54,425 nucleotides of DNA from Geothrix sp. (GCA_030824075.1 JAVBYJ010000035.1:1-54425), one strand, 5' to 3'. Shown: positions 43,066-51,869, counted from the stretch's first letter. Notes: generated by a model not told the origin, from the sequence alone. Translations and numbers: made by a program.

Positions 43066-43623
43066 GTGTCCTTTGCCTTCCGGATCGCCATCATCGCCCC
43101 CGTTCTCGCAGCCACCCTCGGTTGCGGGTATCACCGTTTGGACCGACAGCAGCGGGGGGCGGCCTGGGCGAAACAGGGTGAGACGATCCGGCTGGCGCGG
43201 TTCCGCAATCTGACGCCTCGGCTTGGCCTGGAGGATCGTTTCACCAAGGCGCTGGAGAACCGCGTGGTGGCGGCCAGTCCCTGGCGGCTGGTGCCCCAGG
43301 GGGCGCCTTCTCGGTGGGTGCTTCAAGGCACGTTGGAGGAATACAGATCCAGGCCCATCGGCCTCACCCTCGGCAATGACCGAGTCAAGGCCAGTGCTGG
43401 TTCCGCCTCCCGCGTTGAGGTGGCGGTGGTGGCCAGCGTGGAACTGCTGGATGGCCAGACCGGCGCGGTGGTGCTTTCGCGTCGGGGACTGACCTTCTCG
43501 AACCAGTATCGGGTGGACCAGAATTTCGCCAGCTTCGACAACCGCGAATTGCAGGTGCTGGAAAGCCTCGCAGATGATTTCGCGGAGAGTTTTCTCACCC
43601 AGCTTCTGGAAGGTAGCGATTGA
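43066..43623 (+). CDS. lptE: LPS-assembly lipoprotein LptE
   Basis: A 185-residue lipoprotein with signal peptide and lipobox LGC (ATLGCGYHRL; acylated Cys near residue 20). The C-terminal strand-rich domain (NRVVAASPWRLVPQG, WVLQGTLEEYRSRPIGL) fits the LptE fold. LptE plugs the LptD barrel, which inserts LPS into the outer membrane. The GTG start at 43066 lies eight bases after hpt. Its stop overlaps the holA start by one base, as in the common lptE-holA order. Confidence 0.85.
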   Translation: MSFAFRIAIIAPVLAATLGCGYHRLDRQQRGAAWAKQGETIRLARFRNLTPRLGLEDRFTKALENRVVAASPWRLVPQGAPSRWVLQGTLEEYRSRPIGLTLGNDRVKASAGSASRVEVAVVASVELLDGQTGAVVLSRRGLTFSNQYRVDQNFASFDNRELQVLESLADDFAESFLTQLLEGSD

Positions 43624-44645
43624 TGGCTGCACCTGCCGCCTGGTTGGACCACTCCTTCGCGCTGGTGCACGGCGAGGACGGCGACGGGCGCCGCGAGGCC
43701 GTGGAAGCCTGGAAGCGGAAACACGTGGATCCCGAATGGGCCGATTTCTCGCTCACCGTCTGTTCCGAGGGTTGCCCCTGGCCTGAAGTCGTGGCCGCCC
43801 TCCAGGAGGCCCCGCCCCTGGGAGCCGAAGCCCGCGCGGTGGTTGTGCCAGCGGCCGACAACCTGTTGACCCGCGCCAAGGAATTGCCGGTGGTGGTGAA
43901 GGGGATCCTGGAGAAGCCCCTGTCGGGTGTGAACCTTCTGCTGGTGGCTTGGACCACCCTGCCCGCCGCTCCCGGCAAGGCCCTGGGCGCCAAGCCATGG
44001 ACGGACTGGATGAAGGCCGGAAGGATTCTGAAGGTGGGTGCACTTGAGGCTGCAGAAATCCCTGGCTTCATCGAAATCGAAGCCAAACGGCTGGGCCTTA
44101 TCCTCCAGGGACCTGCTGCCAGCCTTCTGGCCCATCGGCAGGGAGGGCAACCGGGGCTGCTGAAGCGGGCCCTCGAAGTACTGGATCTGCTGGCTGAGGA
44201 CCGGCGCGTCACGGAAGCCATGGTCGATCAGGTCACCTTCCGGCTGGCCGAGCAGAAAGCCTTCGCCTGGTCGGGGGCCTGGCAGAAAGGGGATACCAGC
44301 GGAGCCCTCAGGGCCCTTCGCACCGCTATGGAGGACGGGGATGAGCCCCTGATGCTGCTGGGCCAAGCCCGTCGCGAAGTGGACCGTCTCCTGCGGTTCG
44401 CGGAGGCCCAGGCCGCGGGGCTCAAAGGGCAGGAGCTGACCGCGGCGCTGGGTCTCTCCCCCAAGCAGGCCTTCCTCCTGGATGGTTACCGCGGCGCCTT
44501 TGACAAGCTGAAGCCGAAGGGCGTGAAGGCTCTCCTGGGCCGCCTGAACCAGTGCGAACGCGATCTGAAGGGCATGGCCCTGTCCCGCAGCGAAGCGCCG
44601 CTCCTGGAACTCACCCTTGCGCTATGCCGGGCCTGGGGACGCTGA
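43623..44645 (+). CDS. holA: DNA polymerase III delta subunit
   Basis: A 340-residue clamp-loader subunit that opens the sliding clamp in the replisome. The pattern of an N-terminal AAA+-like domain without Walker residues (FALVHGEDGDGRREAVEAWK), middle domain (GQPGLLKRALEVLDLLAEDRRVTEAMV) and C-terminal helical collar (EPLMLLGQARREVDRLL) fits HolA. The TGATG overlap with lptE supports the ATG at 43623. Its position after lptE is the classic one. Confidence 0.85.
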   Translation: MAAPAAWLDHSFALVHGEDGDGRREAVEAWKRKHVDPEWADFSLTVCSEGCPWPEVVAALQEAPPLGAEARAVVVPAADNLLTRAKELPVVVKGILEKPLSGVNLLLVAWTTLPAAPGKALGAKPWTDWMKAGRILKVGALEAAEIPGFIEIEAKRLGLILQGPAASLLAHRQGGQPGLLKRALEVLDLLAEDRRVTEAMVDQVTFRLAEQKAFAWSGAWQKGDTSGALRALRTAMEDGDEPLMLLGQARREVDRLLRFAEAQAAGLKGQELTAALGLSPKQAFLLDGYRGAFDKLKPKGVKALLGRLNQCERDLKGMALSRSEAPLLELTLALCRAWGR

Positions 44646-44733
44646 CAGTCGTGTGTCTGGGTGAAACGGGCATTGATCACTTGAGCATGGGCTTCGCCGG
44701 GCGGATCATGGGGATCTGAATCCCGGAGGGCGC

Positions 44734-45714
44734 ATGTCTGAATGTATCATTCCCACCCTGACCTCCAACGAGGTGGTGGCGTCCAAATCCGTGCTGCCCG
44801 ATGGTTGGAAGGCCGACCTGTCGAACCTGAAGGGGTTGGACCTCACACAGGCTGTGCTGGAGCTGCTCCGCCGTACCACCAGCCGCCTGCCCCAGGACGT
44901 GATCGACGCCCTGGTGAAGGGCCGCGATGCGGAGGAGGAGGGCAGCCGTGCCTTCAATACCCTGAACGACATGGTGAGGAACATCCTGCTGGCGGACGGC
45001 CACGTGACCCCGCTTTGCCAGGACACGGGCACGGTCATCTTCTGGGTGCGTCATCCCTATGGCCTGAGCCAGGCGGCGGTCAAGCGGCAGATTCGTGAGG
45101 CGGTGAAGCAGGCCACCAAGCAGGTCTACTTGAGGCCGAACTGTGTGGAGGCTCTCAGCGGGAAGAATTCCGGCACCAACATGGATCCCTTCCATGAGGA
45201 CCATCCCGTGGTGCACTTCGAGGAATGGGAGAAGCCGGGGATCGAGATCGCCGTCATGCTCAAGGGCGGTGGTTGCGAGAACGTGGGTGCGCAGTACCGC
45301 CTGCCGGACGCCGCCATTGGGGCAGGTCGCGATATCAAGGGTGTGCGGAAGTGCATCATCGACGCGGTGGTGAAAGCCCAGGGCCAGGGTTGCAGCCCCG
45401 GCATCCTCGGGGTGGCCATCGGCGGAGACCGCGTCACCGGCTACGAGAAGAGCAAGGAAGTGATCCTCCGGAAGCTGGGCACCAAGAACCCCAAACCCGC
45501 CATGGACGCCTTTGAAAAAGAGATCACGAATGATCTCAACACCCTGGGTATCGGCCCCATGGGCTACGGCGGCAATACCACCGTCCTTGGCGTTCACGCC
45601 GAGGAGATGTTCCGCCATCCGGCGAGTTTCTACGTGAGCATCAGCTACATGTGCTGGAGCAGCCGCCGGTTGGTGATGAAGATCGGCTCTACCGGCGAAG
45701 TATCCTTCGACTGA
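44734..45714 (+). CDS. Class I fumarate hydratase alpha subunit
   Basis: A 326-residue subunit of the [4Fe-4S] hydro-lyase that interconverts fumarate and malate. The three cluster cysteines are visible: C95 (TPLCQDTGT), C181 (GGGCENVG) and C220 (GQGCSPG). NTTVLGVHAEEMFRHPASFY is the conserved end. Two-subunit class I enzymes are oxygen-labile and common in anaerobes. The ATG has a GGAGGG site upstream. The beta subunit follows after 17 bases. Tartrate dehydratase subunits are close relatives and cannot be fully excluded. Confidence 0.92.
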   Translation: MSECIIPTLTSNEVVASKSVLPDGWKADLSNLKGLDLTQAVLELLRRTTSRLPQDVIDALVKGRDAEEEGSRAFNTLNDMVRNILLADGHVTPLCQDTGTVIFWVRHPYGLSQAAVKRQIREAVKQATKQVYLRPNCVEALSGKNSGTNMDPFHEDHPVVHFEEWEKPGIEIAVMLKGGGCENVGAQYRLPDAAIGAGRDIKGVRKCIIDAVVKAQGQGCSPGILGVAIGGDRVTGYEKSKEVILRKLGTKNPKPAMDAFEKEITNDLNTLGIGPMGYGGNTTVLGVHAEEMFRHPASFYVSISYMCWSSRRLVMKIGSTGEVSFD

Positions 45715-45731
45715 TTTGTGACGAGGCTCCC

Positions 45732-46310
45732 ATGATCCGTCTCACCACCCCCATCACTGAAGACCAGATCCGCCAGCTCAAGGTGGGCGATGAGGTGCTG
45801 CTCAACGGCCGCGTCGTGCTCAGCCGGGACATCGGCCACAAGTTCATGAAGGAGGAAAAGCCTGAATGGCTGAAGCCCATCCTCGAGAACATGGTCATCT
45901 ACCACTGCGGTCCCGTCGTGAAGAAGAACGAGGATGGCACCTGGTCCTTTGTTGCCGCGGGCCCCACCACCAGCATCCGCGAGGAGCCCTATCAGGCTGA
46001 CGTCATCGAGACCTACAAGGTGCGTGGTGTCATTGGCAAGGGTGGCATGGGCAAGAAGACCAGCGAGGGGCTCCAGAAGACGGGGGCTGTCTACCTCCAT
46101 GCCACCGGCGGCGCAGGCAGCCTCCTGGCTGAGCGCGTCAAGCGAGTGGTGGACGTGAAGATGCTCGAGGAGTTCGGCAGTCCCGAGGCTTTCTGGATCA
46201 TCGAGGTGGAGGATTTCCCCTTGGTGGTCACCATGGACAGCCACGGCGGCAGTCTCCACGAGATCGTGGCCCAGAAGAGCCAGGATCGCGCCAAGGCTCT
46301 GATGGCCTGA
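45732..46310 (+). CDS. Class I fumarate hydratase beta subunit
   Basis: A 192-residue partner of the alpha subunit. The start IRLTTPITEDQIRQLKVGDE, GRVVLSRDIGHKFM (where the usual motif has ARDxAH), IYHCGPVV, the AAGPTTS motif and IGKGGMGKKT are conserved. Together the two subunits form the complete active site. Start ATG 45732 with GAGGCTCCC before it. Confidence 0.92.
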   Translation: MIRLTTPITEDQIRQLKVGDEVLLNGRVVLSRDIGHKFMKEEKPEWLKPILENMVIYHCGPVVKKNEDGTWSFVAAGPTTSIREEPYQADVIETYKVRGVIGKGGMGKKTSEGLQKTGAVYLHATGGAGSLLAERVKRVVDVKMLEEFGSPEAFWIIEVEDFPLVVTMDSHGGSLHEIVAQKSQDRAKALMA

Positions 46311-46353
46311 ATCCAGGATTCGCTGGCTATCTTTCCCACGCTAGGCTGGTGGG

Positions 46354-47187
46354 ATGGCTCAGACCTATCAACAACTCCGCCTCGATCTGGCTGCGGCCTT
46401 GGCCGTGTTCCTGGACCCCGAAGAGGCCCACGCCGAGAGTGTCCGGTGGTTTGAGGAGGGTCTGGACCTTTCCCGATCCTGGATGGTGGCCCATGGGATG
46501 GAGATCGTTCCGGTCCCGGTGCGCAGGCAAGTCAGCGCCTGGGTCCGCCGCCGGCGTAAGGGAGAGCCCTGGGCCTACATCCTGGGTTGGTGCCTCTTCC
46601 GTGATCGCCGGTTCAAGGTGACCCGCGACACCCTGATTCCGCGGCCGGAAACGGAACTCCTGGTGGAAGCGGCCCTGGAGGTGGGACGGCGGCTGAAGGT
46701 GGACCGCTGTGTGGATGTGGGCACCGGTAGCGGCATCATCGCCATCCACCTGGCCTTGGAGACGGATTGGCGGGTGACCGCGACCGATCTGAGCCCCGGC
46801 GCACTGGCCGTGGCCCGGGAAAACGCCGCGTCCCTGGGTGCGGAAGCCACTTTCATCGAGGGCAACCTCCTGGATCCCGTGCCGGCGGGGCCGCCAGGTC
46901 TTGTGGTGGCCAACCTGCCTTACGTGGATCCTGCTGATCTGCCAGGGCTTCAACGGGAACTGGCCTTCGAACCGGCCTCGGCTCTCTTTGCCGCGGACCG
47001 GGGGCTTGCTCTATCCGAAGCCCTGCTGACCCAGGCCAGGGAACGCCAAGCCCCGGCCTGCCTCCTTGAGATAGGGGCGGGCCAGGGGGGCGAGTTGTGC
47101 CGACGGGCCCTTGGCGCCGGCTGGGGTAAAGCCATGGTTCATCAGGATTTTGCGGGCCATGATCGGCTGTTGGTGGCCCTGGCCTGA
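46354..47187 (+). CDS. prmC: Peptide chain release factor N5-glutamine methyltransferase PrmC
   Basis: A 277-residue SAM-dependent enzyme that methylates the GGQ glutamine of release factors RF1 and RF2. EPWAYILGWCLFRDRRFKV, LIPRPETELLVEAAL, SAM motif VDVGTGSGIIAIHLAL and the family N-terminal helical domain are present. The catalytic motif is NLPYV instead of the common NPPY; NLPY variants are known in this enzyme class and in RsmA-like methyltransferases. No prfA is adjacent. The flagellar genes start 45 bases later. Confidence 0.88.
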   Translation: MAQTYQQLRLDLAAALAVFLDPEEAHAESVRWFEEGLDLSRSWMVAHGMEIVPVPVRRQVSAWVRRRRKGEPWAYILGWCLFRDRRFKVTRDTLIPRPETELLVEAALEVGRRLKVDRCVDVGTGSGIIAIHLALETDWRVTATDLSPGALAVARENAASLGAEATFIEGNLLDPVPAGPPGLVVANLPYVDPADLPGLQRELAFEPASALFAADRGLALSEALLTQARERQAPACLLEIGAGQGGELCRRALGAGWGKAMVHQDFAGHDRLLVALA

Positions 47188-47232
47188 ATCATTGGCACCA
47201 TCCTCGCCCAGCTTGAGGTGCGGAGGTGTTCC

Positions 47233-47904
47233 ATGAGGAAAATGCTGCCTATTATCCTGCTGGTCGCGGGGATCGGTTGCTCCATCCCCCGCCGCCATGA
47301 TCCCAATCTGCTGAAGAAACCGGCCATCCCCCTGGTGGAAGAGGTTCCAGCCGTCCAACCCCTTAGCGAGGGCAGCCTCTGGCGGGATCGACCCTTCGTG
47401 GCGGATCTGCGAGCCTACCGAGTGAATGATCTGGTGACCCTGAAGATCAGTGAAAGCACCAATGCCATCAGCAAGGCTGATGTGACCACCAATCGGGCGG
47501 GCAGTAATAAGCTGAGCAGCCCCAACCTTTTTGGTGCGCTCGCTGGGTTCGGCATTGGAAGCAGCCTGGCTGATAAGGCCACTTCCAACACCAACAAGTT
47601 TGCGGGAACGGGCACCACCGGTCGCAGTGCAACCTTTACAACCACCATCACCGCTCGCGTCGTGAAGGTGATCGGCAACGGCAACCTGATCATCGAGGGT
47701 TATCGGGACATCCAGCTGAACAACGAGACGCAGCGCCTCTACGTGGCCGGCATGATCGATCCCAACCGGCTCGATGGGGCCAACAGCATCGCTTCAGGCC
47801 AGGTCGCGGAACTGCGGATCGGTTACGGCGGCGAGGGCGTGGTCGACGAAACGCTGAAGCCCGGCTATATCAGCCGCCTGCTCAACTACATCTGGCCCTT
47901 CTAG
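47233..47904 (+). CDS. flgH: Flagellar L-ring protein FlgH
   Basis: A 223-residue lipoprotein forming the outer-membrane L-ring of the flagellar basal body. Lipobox GIGC (Cys near residue 16), GSLWRDRPFVADLRAYRVND, TFTTTITARVVKVIGNGNL and the conserved end (GNLIIEGYRDIQLNNETQRL) match FlgH. Start ATG 47233 with GGAGG at 47222-47226; a GTG 15 bases earlier is in frame but less likely. First gene of the flagellar cluster. Confidence 0.93.
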   Translation: MRKMLPIILLVAGIGCSIPRRHDPNLLKKPAIPLVEEVPAVQPLSEGSLWRDRPFVADLRAYRVNDLVTLKISESTNAISKADVTTNRAGSNKLSSPNLFGALAGFGIGSSLADKATSNTNKFAGTGTTGRSATFTTTITARVVKVIGNGNLIIEGYRDIQLNNETQRLYVAGMIDPNRLDGANSIASGQVAELRIGYGGEGVVDETLKPGYISRLLNYIWPF

Positions 47905-47913
47905 GAGACTTCC

Positions 47914-49023
47914 ATGCGCGTTGCAGTCCTGTTCCTCGCGGCCATGGCTCTCCTGGGTGCCGATGCCGTCAAGCCCGAAAAAAAGATCGAGGTCCGTCTG
48001 AAGGAAGTGGCTCGCCTCCAGGGAGTGCGGTCCAACCAACTCCTGGGTTACGGCATGGTGGTGGGTCTGGATGGCACCGGCGACAAGGATCAGACCAAGT
48101 TCACGGTCCAATCCCTCACAAACCTCATGGCCCGGCAGGGACTCACGGTCAACCCCGCCACCGTGAAGGTGAAGAACGTGGCGGCGGTGATGGTGACGAC
48201 CGAGCTTCCGGCCTTCTCTCGCACTGGTTCGCGTCTGGATGTGACCGTGTCGAGCACGGGGGATGCTAAATCTCTGGCGGGCGGCATTCTGCTGATGACC
48301 GCATTGCAGGGACCAGATGGTCAAACCTACGCCGTGGCCCAGGGGCCGCTGTTGGTGGGCGGGTTCAGCGCCTCGGCCGGCGGAGCGTCCGTCACGAAGA
48401 ACCATCCAACCGTCGGACGGGTCCCTGAGGGCGCCCTCATCGAGCGCGAAGTGGGTGGGAACTTCAACGCACGTGCCACCCTTCGGTACAGCCTCATGGA
48501 AGAGGACTTCACCACCGCTGTGCGGGTGGTCCACGCCATCAATGAGGAGCTGGGCGAGAAGTTGGCCCAGCCGTTGGATTCCCGCACGGTGGAACTGCAG
48601 ATCCCGAAGGAATTCCAGGGTCGAGCCGTGGAACTGGTGGCCCGGCTGGAGAACCTGACTGTGCAGTTGCAGCCCAAGGCCCGGGTGGTGGTGAATGAAC
48701 GCACAGGCACCGTCATCCTGGGTTCGGAAGTCCGCATCGGTGCCGTGACCATCGTGCAGGGTGGCCTGAGCATCATGGTCAGTTCCACGCCGCTGGTGAG
48801 TCAACCTGCTCCCTTCAGCAAGGGCAAGACCGTCACCGCCACCAAGAAGGATGTGGCTGCGATGGAGGAAAAGCCCAAGACGATTAGCGTCGAACCTGGC
48901 GTGAGCGTCGGGAAGCTGGCAGAGATGCTCAACGGCATGGGTGTCAGTCCCCGAGATATGGTGGCGATCCTCCAGGCCATCAAGGAGGCCGGTGCACTCC
49001 AGGCCGAGTTGAGGGTCCTGTGA
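47914..49023 (+). CDS. flgI: Flagellar P-ring protein FlgI
   Basis: A 369-residue periplasmic protein (signal peptide residues 1-16, MRVAVLFLAAMALLGADA) forming the P-ring in the peptidoglycan layer. VRLKEVARLQGVRSNQLLGY, GMVVGLDGTGDKD, KNVAAVMVTTELPAF and VVVNERTGTVILGS are conserved. The C-terminal LAEMLNGMGVSPRDMVAIL is the usual end. Its stop overlaps the flgJ start as GTGA. It is ten bases downstream of flgH. Confidence 0.96.
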   Translation: MRVAVLFLAAMALLGADAVKPEKKIEVRLKEVARLQGVRSNQLLGYGMVVGLDGTGDKDQTKFTVQSLTNLMARQGLTVNPATVKVKNVAAVMVTTELPAFSRTGSRLDVTVSSTGDAKSLAGGILLMTALQGPDGQTYAVAQGPLLVGGFSASAGGASVTKNHPTVGRVPEGALIEREVGGNFNARATLRYSLMEEDFTTAVRVVHAINEELGEKLAQPLDSRTVELQIPKEFQGRAVELVARLENLTVQLQPKARVVVNERTGTVILGSEVRIGAVTIVQGGLSIMVSSTPLVSQPAPFSKGKTVTATKKDVAAMEEKPKTISVEPGVSVGKLAEMLNGMGVSPRDMVAILQAIKEAGALQAELRVL

Positions 49024-49355
49024 CACCCCAAGGGCTCCCGGCCGTCGATGCGCTGGCCCAGGCGCAGGGCGCCAAGGCCTTGCCGGACCCGGCGGAAAAG
49101 ACCGACAAGGCCGCGCGACAATTCGAAGGCCTCCTGATGGGGCTCCTCTTCCAGACCATGCGAAAGACCGTGGAGCCATCGGGGCTGTTCGGGGATTCGG
49201 GGCAGTCGCGGTCCACCTATGAATACCTGATGGATCAGGCGGTGGTGGAGCGGGCGGCCTCTTCCGGGCGCGGGTGGGGACTGGCAGAACGTTTGAGGGC
49301 AGGCTGGAGCCAGGCCGAAAAAAACGATCACAAAAAAGAACTCCCAGCGAATTGA
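49020..49355 (+). CDS. flgJ: Flagellar rod-binding protein FlgJ (short form, no muramidase)
   Basis: A 111-residue protein with the FlgJ N-terminal signature AARQFEGLLMGLLFQTMRKTV and SRSTYEYLMDQAVVERAA. It lacks the C-terminal peptidoglycan-hydrolase domain found in many proteobacterial FlgJ proteins; the single-domain form acts as a rod cap or rod-assembly scaffold and needs a separate hydrolase. The GTG start overlaps the flgI stop. Confidence 0.85.
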   Translation: MTPQGLPAVDALAQAQGAKALPDPAEKTDKAARQFEGLLMGLLFQTMRKTVEPSGLFGDSGQSRSTYEYLMDQAVVERAASSGRGWGLAERLRAGWSQAEKNDHKKELPAN

Positions 49356-49371
49356 GAGATTTTGGCAAACT

Positions 49372-49379
49372 GCCGATAG
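49372..49379 (+). promoter_or_regulatory. Sigma-28-like -10 element before flgM
   Basis: GCCGATAG (49372-49379) differs by one base from the FliA -10 consensus GCCGATAA and lies 20 bases before the flgM ATG. The expected -35 (TAAAGTTT, 11 bases upstream) is poor here. This would give a FliA-dependent flgM transcript, as known in enterics. Confidence 0.4.
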
Positions 49380-49398
49380 ATCTCTCGTCGAGGTGAGT

Positions 49399-49701
49399 AT
49401 GCGTATCAGCGGTAAACCGGGTGGCGTTGGCAGCACCCAGAGCGTGACCGGATCCAAACCGTCCGCCGCGCCTGTGTCCGCCCCAGTTGCTCCGGCTTCC
49501 GCCACGGATGCCGTCCAGGTCTCCTCTACCGCCCGGCTCGTGGCCGTGGCCCAGGAAGCCCTTGCCGTTGTCCCGGACATCCGGATGGAGAAGGTCGAAG
49601 CCATCAAGAACCAGCTGGATGCCGAGGCCTACAACCCCGATGGAGAGGCCGTGGCCGAAGGGCTCATCAAGGAACATCTGGCGAAAGGCCGCCATTCCTA
49701 G
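49399..49701 (+). CDS. flgM: Anti-sigma-28 factor FlgM
   Basis: A 100-residue protein. The N-terminal half is Ser/Pro/Ala-rich and probably unfolded. The C-terminal half holds the sigma-28-binding helices (RMEKVEAIKNQLDAEAY, NPDGEAVAEGLIKEHL). FlgM holds FliA inactive until the hook is finished and FlgM is exported. The ATG at 49399 has GAGGTG before it. It follows flgJ after 43 bases, with a candidate sigma-28 box in between. Confidence 0.85.
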   Translation: MRISGKPGGVGSTQSVTGSKPSAAPVSAPVAPASATDAVQVSSTARLVAVAQEALAVVPDIRMEKVEAIKNQLDAEAYNPDGEAVAEGLIKEHLAKGRHS

Positions 49702-49725
49702 CCCCAAGGCCCTCGTCGTGAGGGC

Positions 49726-50037
49726 ATGATCAGTCCCCTGGGACAACGCCAGATTCTCCAGACCGCCGCCGTCGAGACGGTGAGAGCGGCCATGGAAGGC
49801 GGCTTCCAGGTTCAGCGGGAACAGGCCCGTCGGCAGGCCTTCGACGCCAAGCTTGCGGAGGCCATGCTTGATGTGATGGTTGTGGCGGAGTCTGACGCCC
49901 TGAAACTGACCGAGCATGGAACGCCGGAACAGGGGGCACGGCAGGACCACGGAACCGGAGCCTCTGAGGATCTTGCGTCCGAGCCCGAGGCCCCCCCGGC
50001 AGAGGGTGCCGGGCCACACCTGGACCTGTTGGCTTGA
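49726..50037 (+). CDS. Unknown protein between flgM and the flgN-like gene
   Basis: A 103-residue soluble protein with two parts. The N-terminal helix (ISPLGQRQILQTAAVETVRA and EQARRQAFDAKLAEAMLDVM) could be a coiled coil. The C-terminal 40 residues are acidic and Glu/Pro-rich (EDLASEPEAPPAEGAGP). I recognise no family. It begins 24 bases after flgM and is followed after 32 bases by the flgN-like gene. Its strict placement in the flagellar cluster suggests an export or regulatory role, but this is a guess. Confidence 0.55.
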   Translation: MISPLGQRQILQTAAVETVRAAMEGGFQVQREQARRQAFDAKLAEAMLDVMVVAESDALKLTEHGTPEQGARQDHGTGASEDLASEPEAPPAEGAGPHLDLLA

Positions 50038-50069
50038 GCCTTGCCGGGAGATGGGGGAGGAGGGGTTCC

Positions 50070-50366
50070 ATGCTGCATGCCGTGCCCGAACTGCTGGAGG
50101 CGCTTGAGACCAGGCTCATTCAGGGCGAAGACCCCTCCGTGCTGCTGGCCAATATTCGGTGGTCCGAGTTGGTGGGGTGGCCCGAGAACCAGGCGGTCGC
50201 CAAGGCACTGAAACAGCGCATCGTCTCTGTCCAGGCCCTTGTCATGGGCCTTCAGTCGCCTCTGCGCGCGACCCTCATCGGCTTGTCTGGGTCCCCCGTG
50301 TACGGTCGGGACGGCATTCCCGCAGAGGCCCCAGTCCTGGCACCCCGTCTTCGAGAGAGAGCGTAG
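50070..50366 (+). CDS. FlgN-like candidate chaperone
   Basis: A 98-residue, helix-rich protein (LLEALETRLIQGEDPSVL, NQAVAKALKQRIVSVQALVMGL). In most flagellar clusters the chaperone FlgN for FlgK/FlgL is encoded between flgM and flgK; that position and the small helical nature are the only arguments, and I see no conserved FlgN motif. The ATG 50070 is preceded by a strong GGAGG-GGGG region. Its stop is two bases before flgK. Confidence 0.5.
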   Translation: MLHAVPELLEALETRLIQGEDPSVLLANIRWSELVGWPENQAVAKALKQRIVSVQALVMGLQSPLRATLIGLSGSPVYGRDGIPAEAPVLAPRLRERA

Positions 50367-50368
50367 CC

Positions 50369-51850
50369 ATGCCCGGCCTCAATGCCAGTCTCTATGTCGG
50401 TCTCTCGGGTCTCCAGGCCCAACAGTCGGCCCTCAGCGTGGTGGGTCATAACATCGCGAATGTGAATACGCCTGGGTACACCCGGCAACGGGCGAATCTG
50501 TCCGCCAACCAGTCCCTGGTTGAAGGGCAGGTATTCTTCGGGACCGGCGTCTCGCTGAACACCGTTCAGGGCATTCGGGACCGGTTCCTGGACCTGCAAA
50601 TCTACCGGGAAACGGCCCGGCAAACGGGTGCCACCGAACGCTACGCTGGTGTGGATGCGGTATCCACAAGCCTCGGTGATTCAGGCAGTACCGGTATTTC
50701 GGCACAGATACAAGCCTTCTTCCAGGGCTTTCAGGAACTCTCCTCGCGGCCCGAAGATGGCGCCCTCCGGACCAACCTGGTGGGCAAGGCTCAGACCATG
50801 ATCTCCGGATTACAGACGCGATACCGACTGCTGACCGACCAACGGAACAATGCTGACAGCGCGGTAGCAAACCTGGTGACCGAGGTGAACACACTGACCG
50901 AACAGATCGCTGTGGTCAACCAACGCATCACCACCGAATCCACCCAAGGCGGAGACAATGATGCTCGGGATCAGCGAAAGACTCTGACCGACAAGCTTGC
51001 GGGCCTGGTGGGTGTCCACGTATTCGAAGGCTCCCAGGGGGAGTATCAGATCACATTGGACTCTGGCGCGGCGGTCCTGGTCAGCGGCGGAAGCGCCTAT
51101 AAACTCCAAACCACGCCGGGGGGCGCAGCCTGGGACAACCATTTCCGGGTGGAATCGAACATGGGTGGTTCGGTCGTGGATGTCACGGCCGGCATCAAGG
51201 ATGGGCTACTCGGCGCCAAGCTCGATCTTCGGGACAATATCCTTGTGGGTTTCCAACGGCAGTTGGATCAGATCGCGGCGGGTGTGAGTGGACAGGTAAA
51301 CCAACTCCACCGGACTGGATTCGCGGCAGGCGGTGTTATCACCGGCACGGATTTCTTCCTCGGGGGTGTGGCGAATGGCGCCAACGGCCTTCCAACGACG
51401 GTTTCCGCCGTGGACTTCTACAAGGGCATGGTGAATTCCCTTTCGGTAAACGCCGCGGTGGTCACGACCCCGTCCCTTATCGCGGCGGCCGGTGTGGCAG
51501 GCGCCCAGGGTGATAATGCCAACGCCCGAGCCTTGGCCAACCTCCAATCGGCAACTGGGACGGTGGATACGAACGGGGATGGAGTCGGTGATTCGGGTCC
51601 CTTCAGCACGGTGGTGGGCAGCCTCATCAGCGATGTAGGCACTCAGTCCCAGACCTATGAGGCTCAGAGCACCACCCAGCAGAATCTGGTTGCGGCGCTC
51701 CAGTCCCAGCGCGATCGCATCTCTGGTGTGGACCTGGATGAGGAAGCCGCAAACATGATGACCCTCCAGCGGGGCTACCAGGCCTCCGCGCGGTTCCTTA
51801 GCGTGATCAACCAACTCACCGATCAACTGGTGAACCAATTTGGCCGATGA
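50369..51850 (+). CDS. flgK: Flagellar hook-associated protein FlgK (HAP1)
   Basis: A 493-residue protein joining hook and filament. The N-terminal rod-hook-type coiled coil with GLSGLQAQQSALSVVGHN and IANVNTPGYTRQ is characteristic, as is the C-terminal helix ISGVDLDEEAANMMTLQRGY followed by FLSVINQLTDQLVNQF. The ATG at 50369 lies two bases after the FlgN-like stop. It is secreted by the flagellar type III apparatus. flgL follows after 19 bases. Confidence 0.95.
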   Translation: MPGLNASLYVGLSGLQAQQSALSVVGHNIANVNTPGYTRQRANLSANQSLVEGQVFFGTGVSLNTVQGIRDRFLDLQIYRETARQTGATERYAGVDAVSTSLGDSGSTGISAQIQAFFQGFQELSSRPEDGALRTNLVGKAQTMISGLQTRYRLLTDQRNNADSAVANLVTEVNTLTEQIAVVNQRITTESTQGGDNDARDQRKTLTDKLAGLVGVHVFEGSQGEYQITLDSGAAVLVSGGSAYKLQTTPGGAAWDNHFRVESNMGGSVVDVTAGIKDGLLGAKLDLRDNILVGFQRQLDQIAAGVSGQVNQLHRTGFAAGGVITGTDFFLGGVANGANGLPTTVSAVDFYKGMVNSLSVNAAVVTTPSLIAAAGVAGAQGDNANARALANLQSATGTVDTNGDGVGDSGPFSTVVGSLISDVGTQSQTYEAQSTTQQNLVAALQSQRDRISGVDLDEEAANMMTLQRGYQASARFLSVINQLTDQLVNQFGR

Positions 51851-51869
51851 GTCTGAAAGCAGGTGAGCC

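Noticed and set aside
47794..50019. Open frame of 741 codons on the minus strand across flgI-flgJ-flgM
   Set aside because: Shadow of the flagellar genes, which have conserved family motifs on the plus strand.
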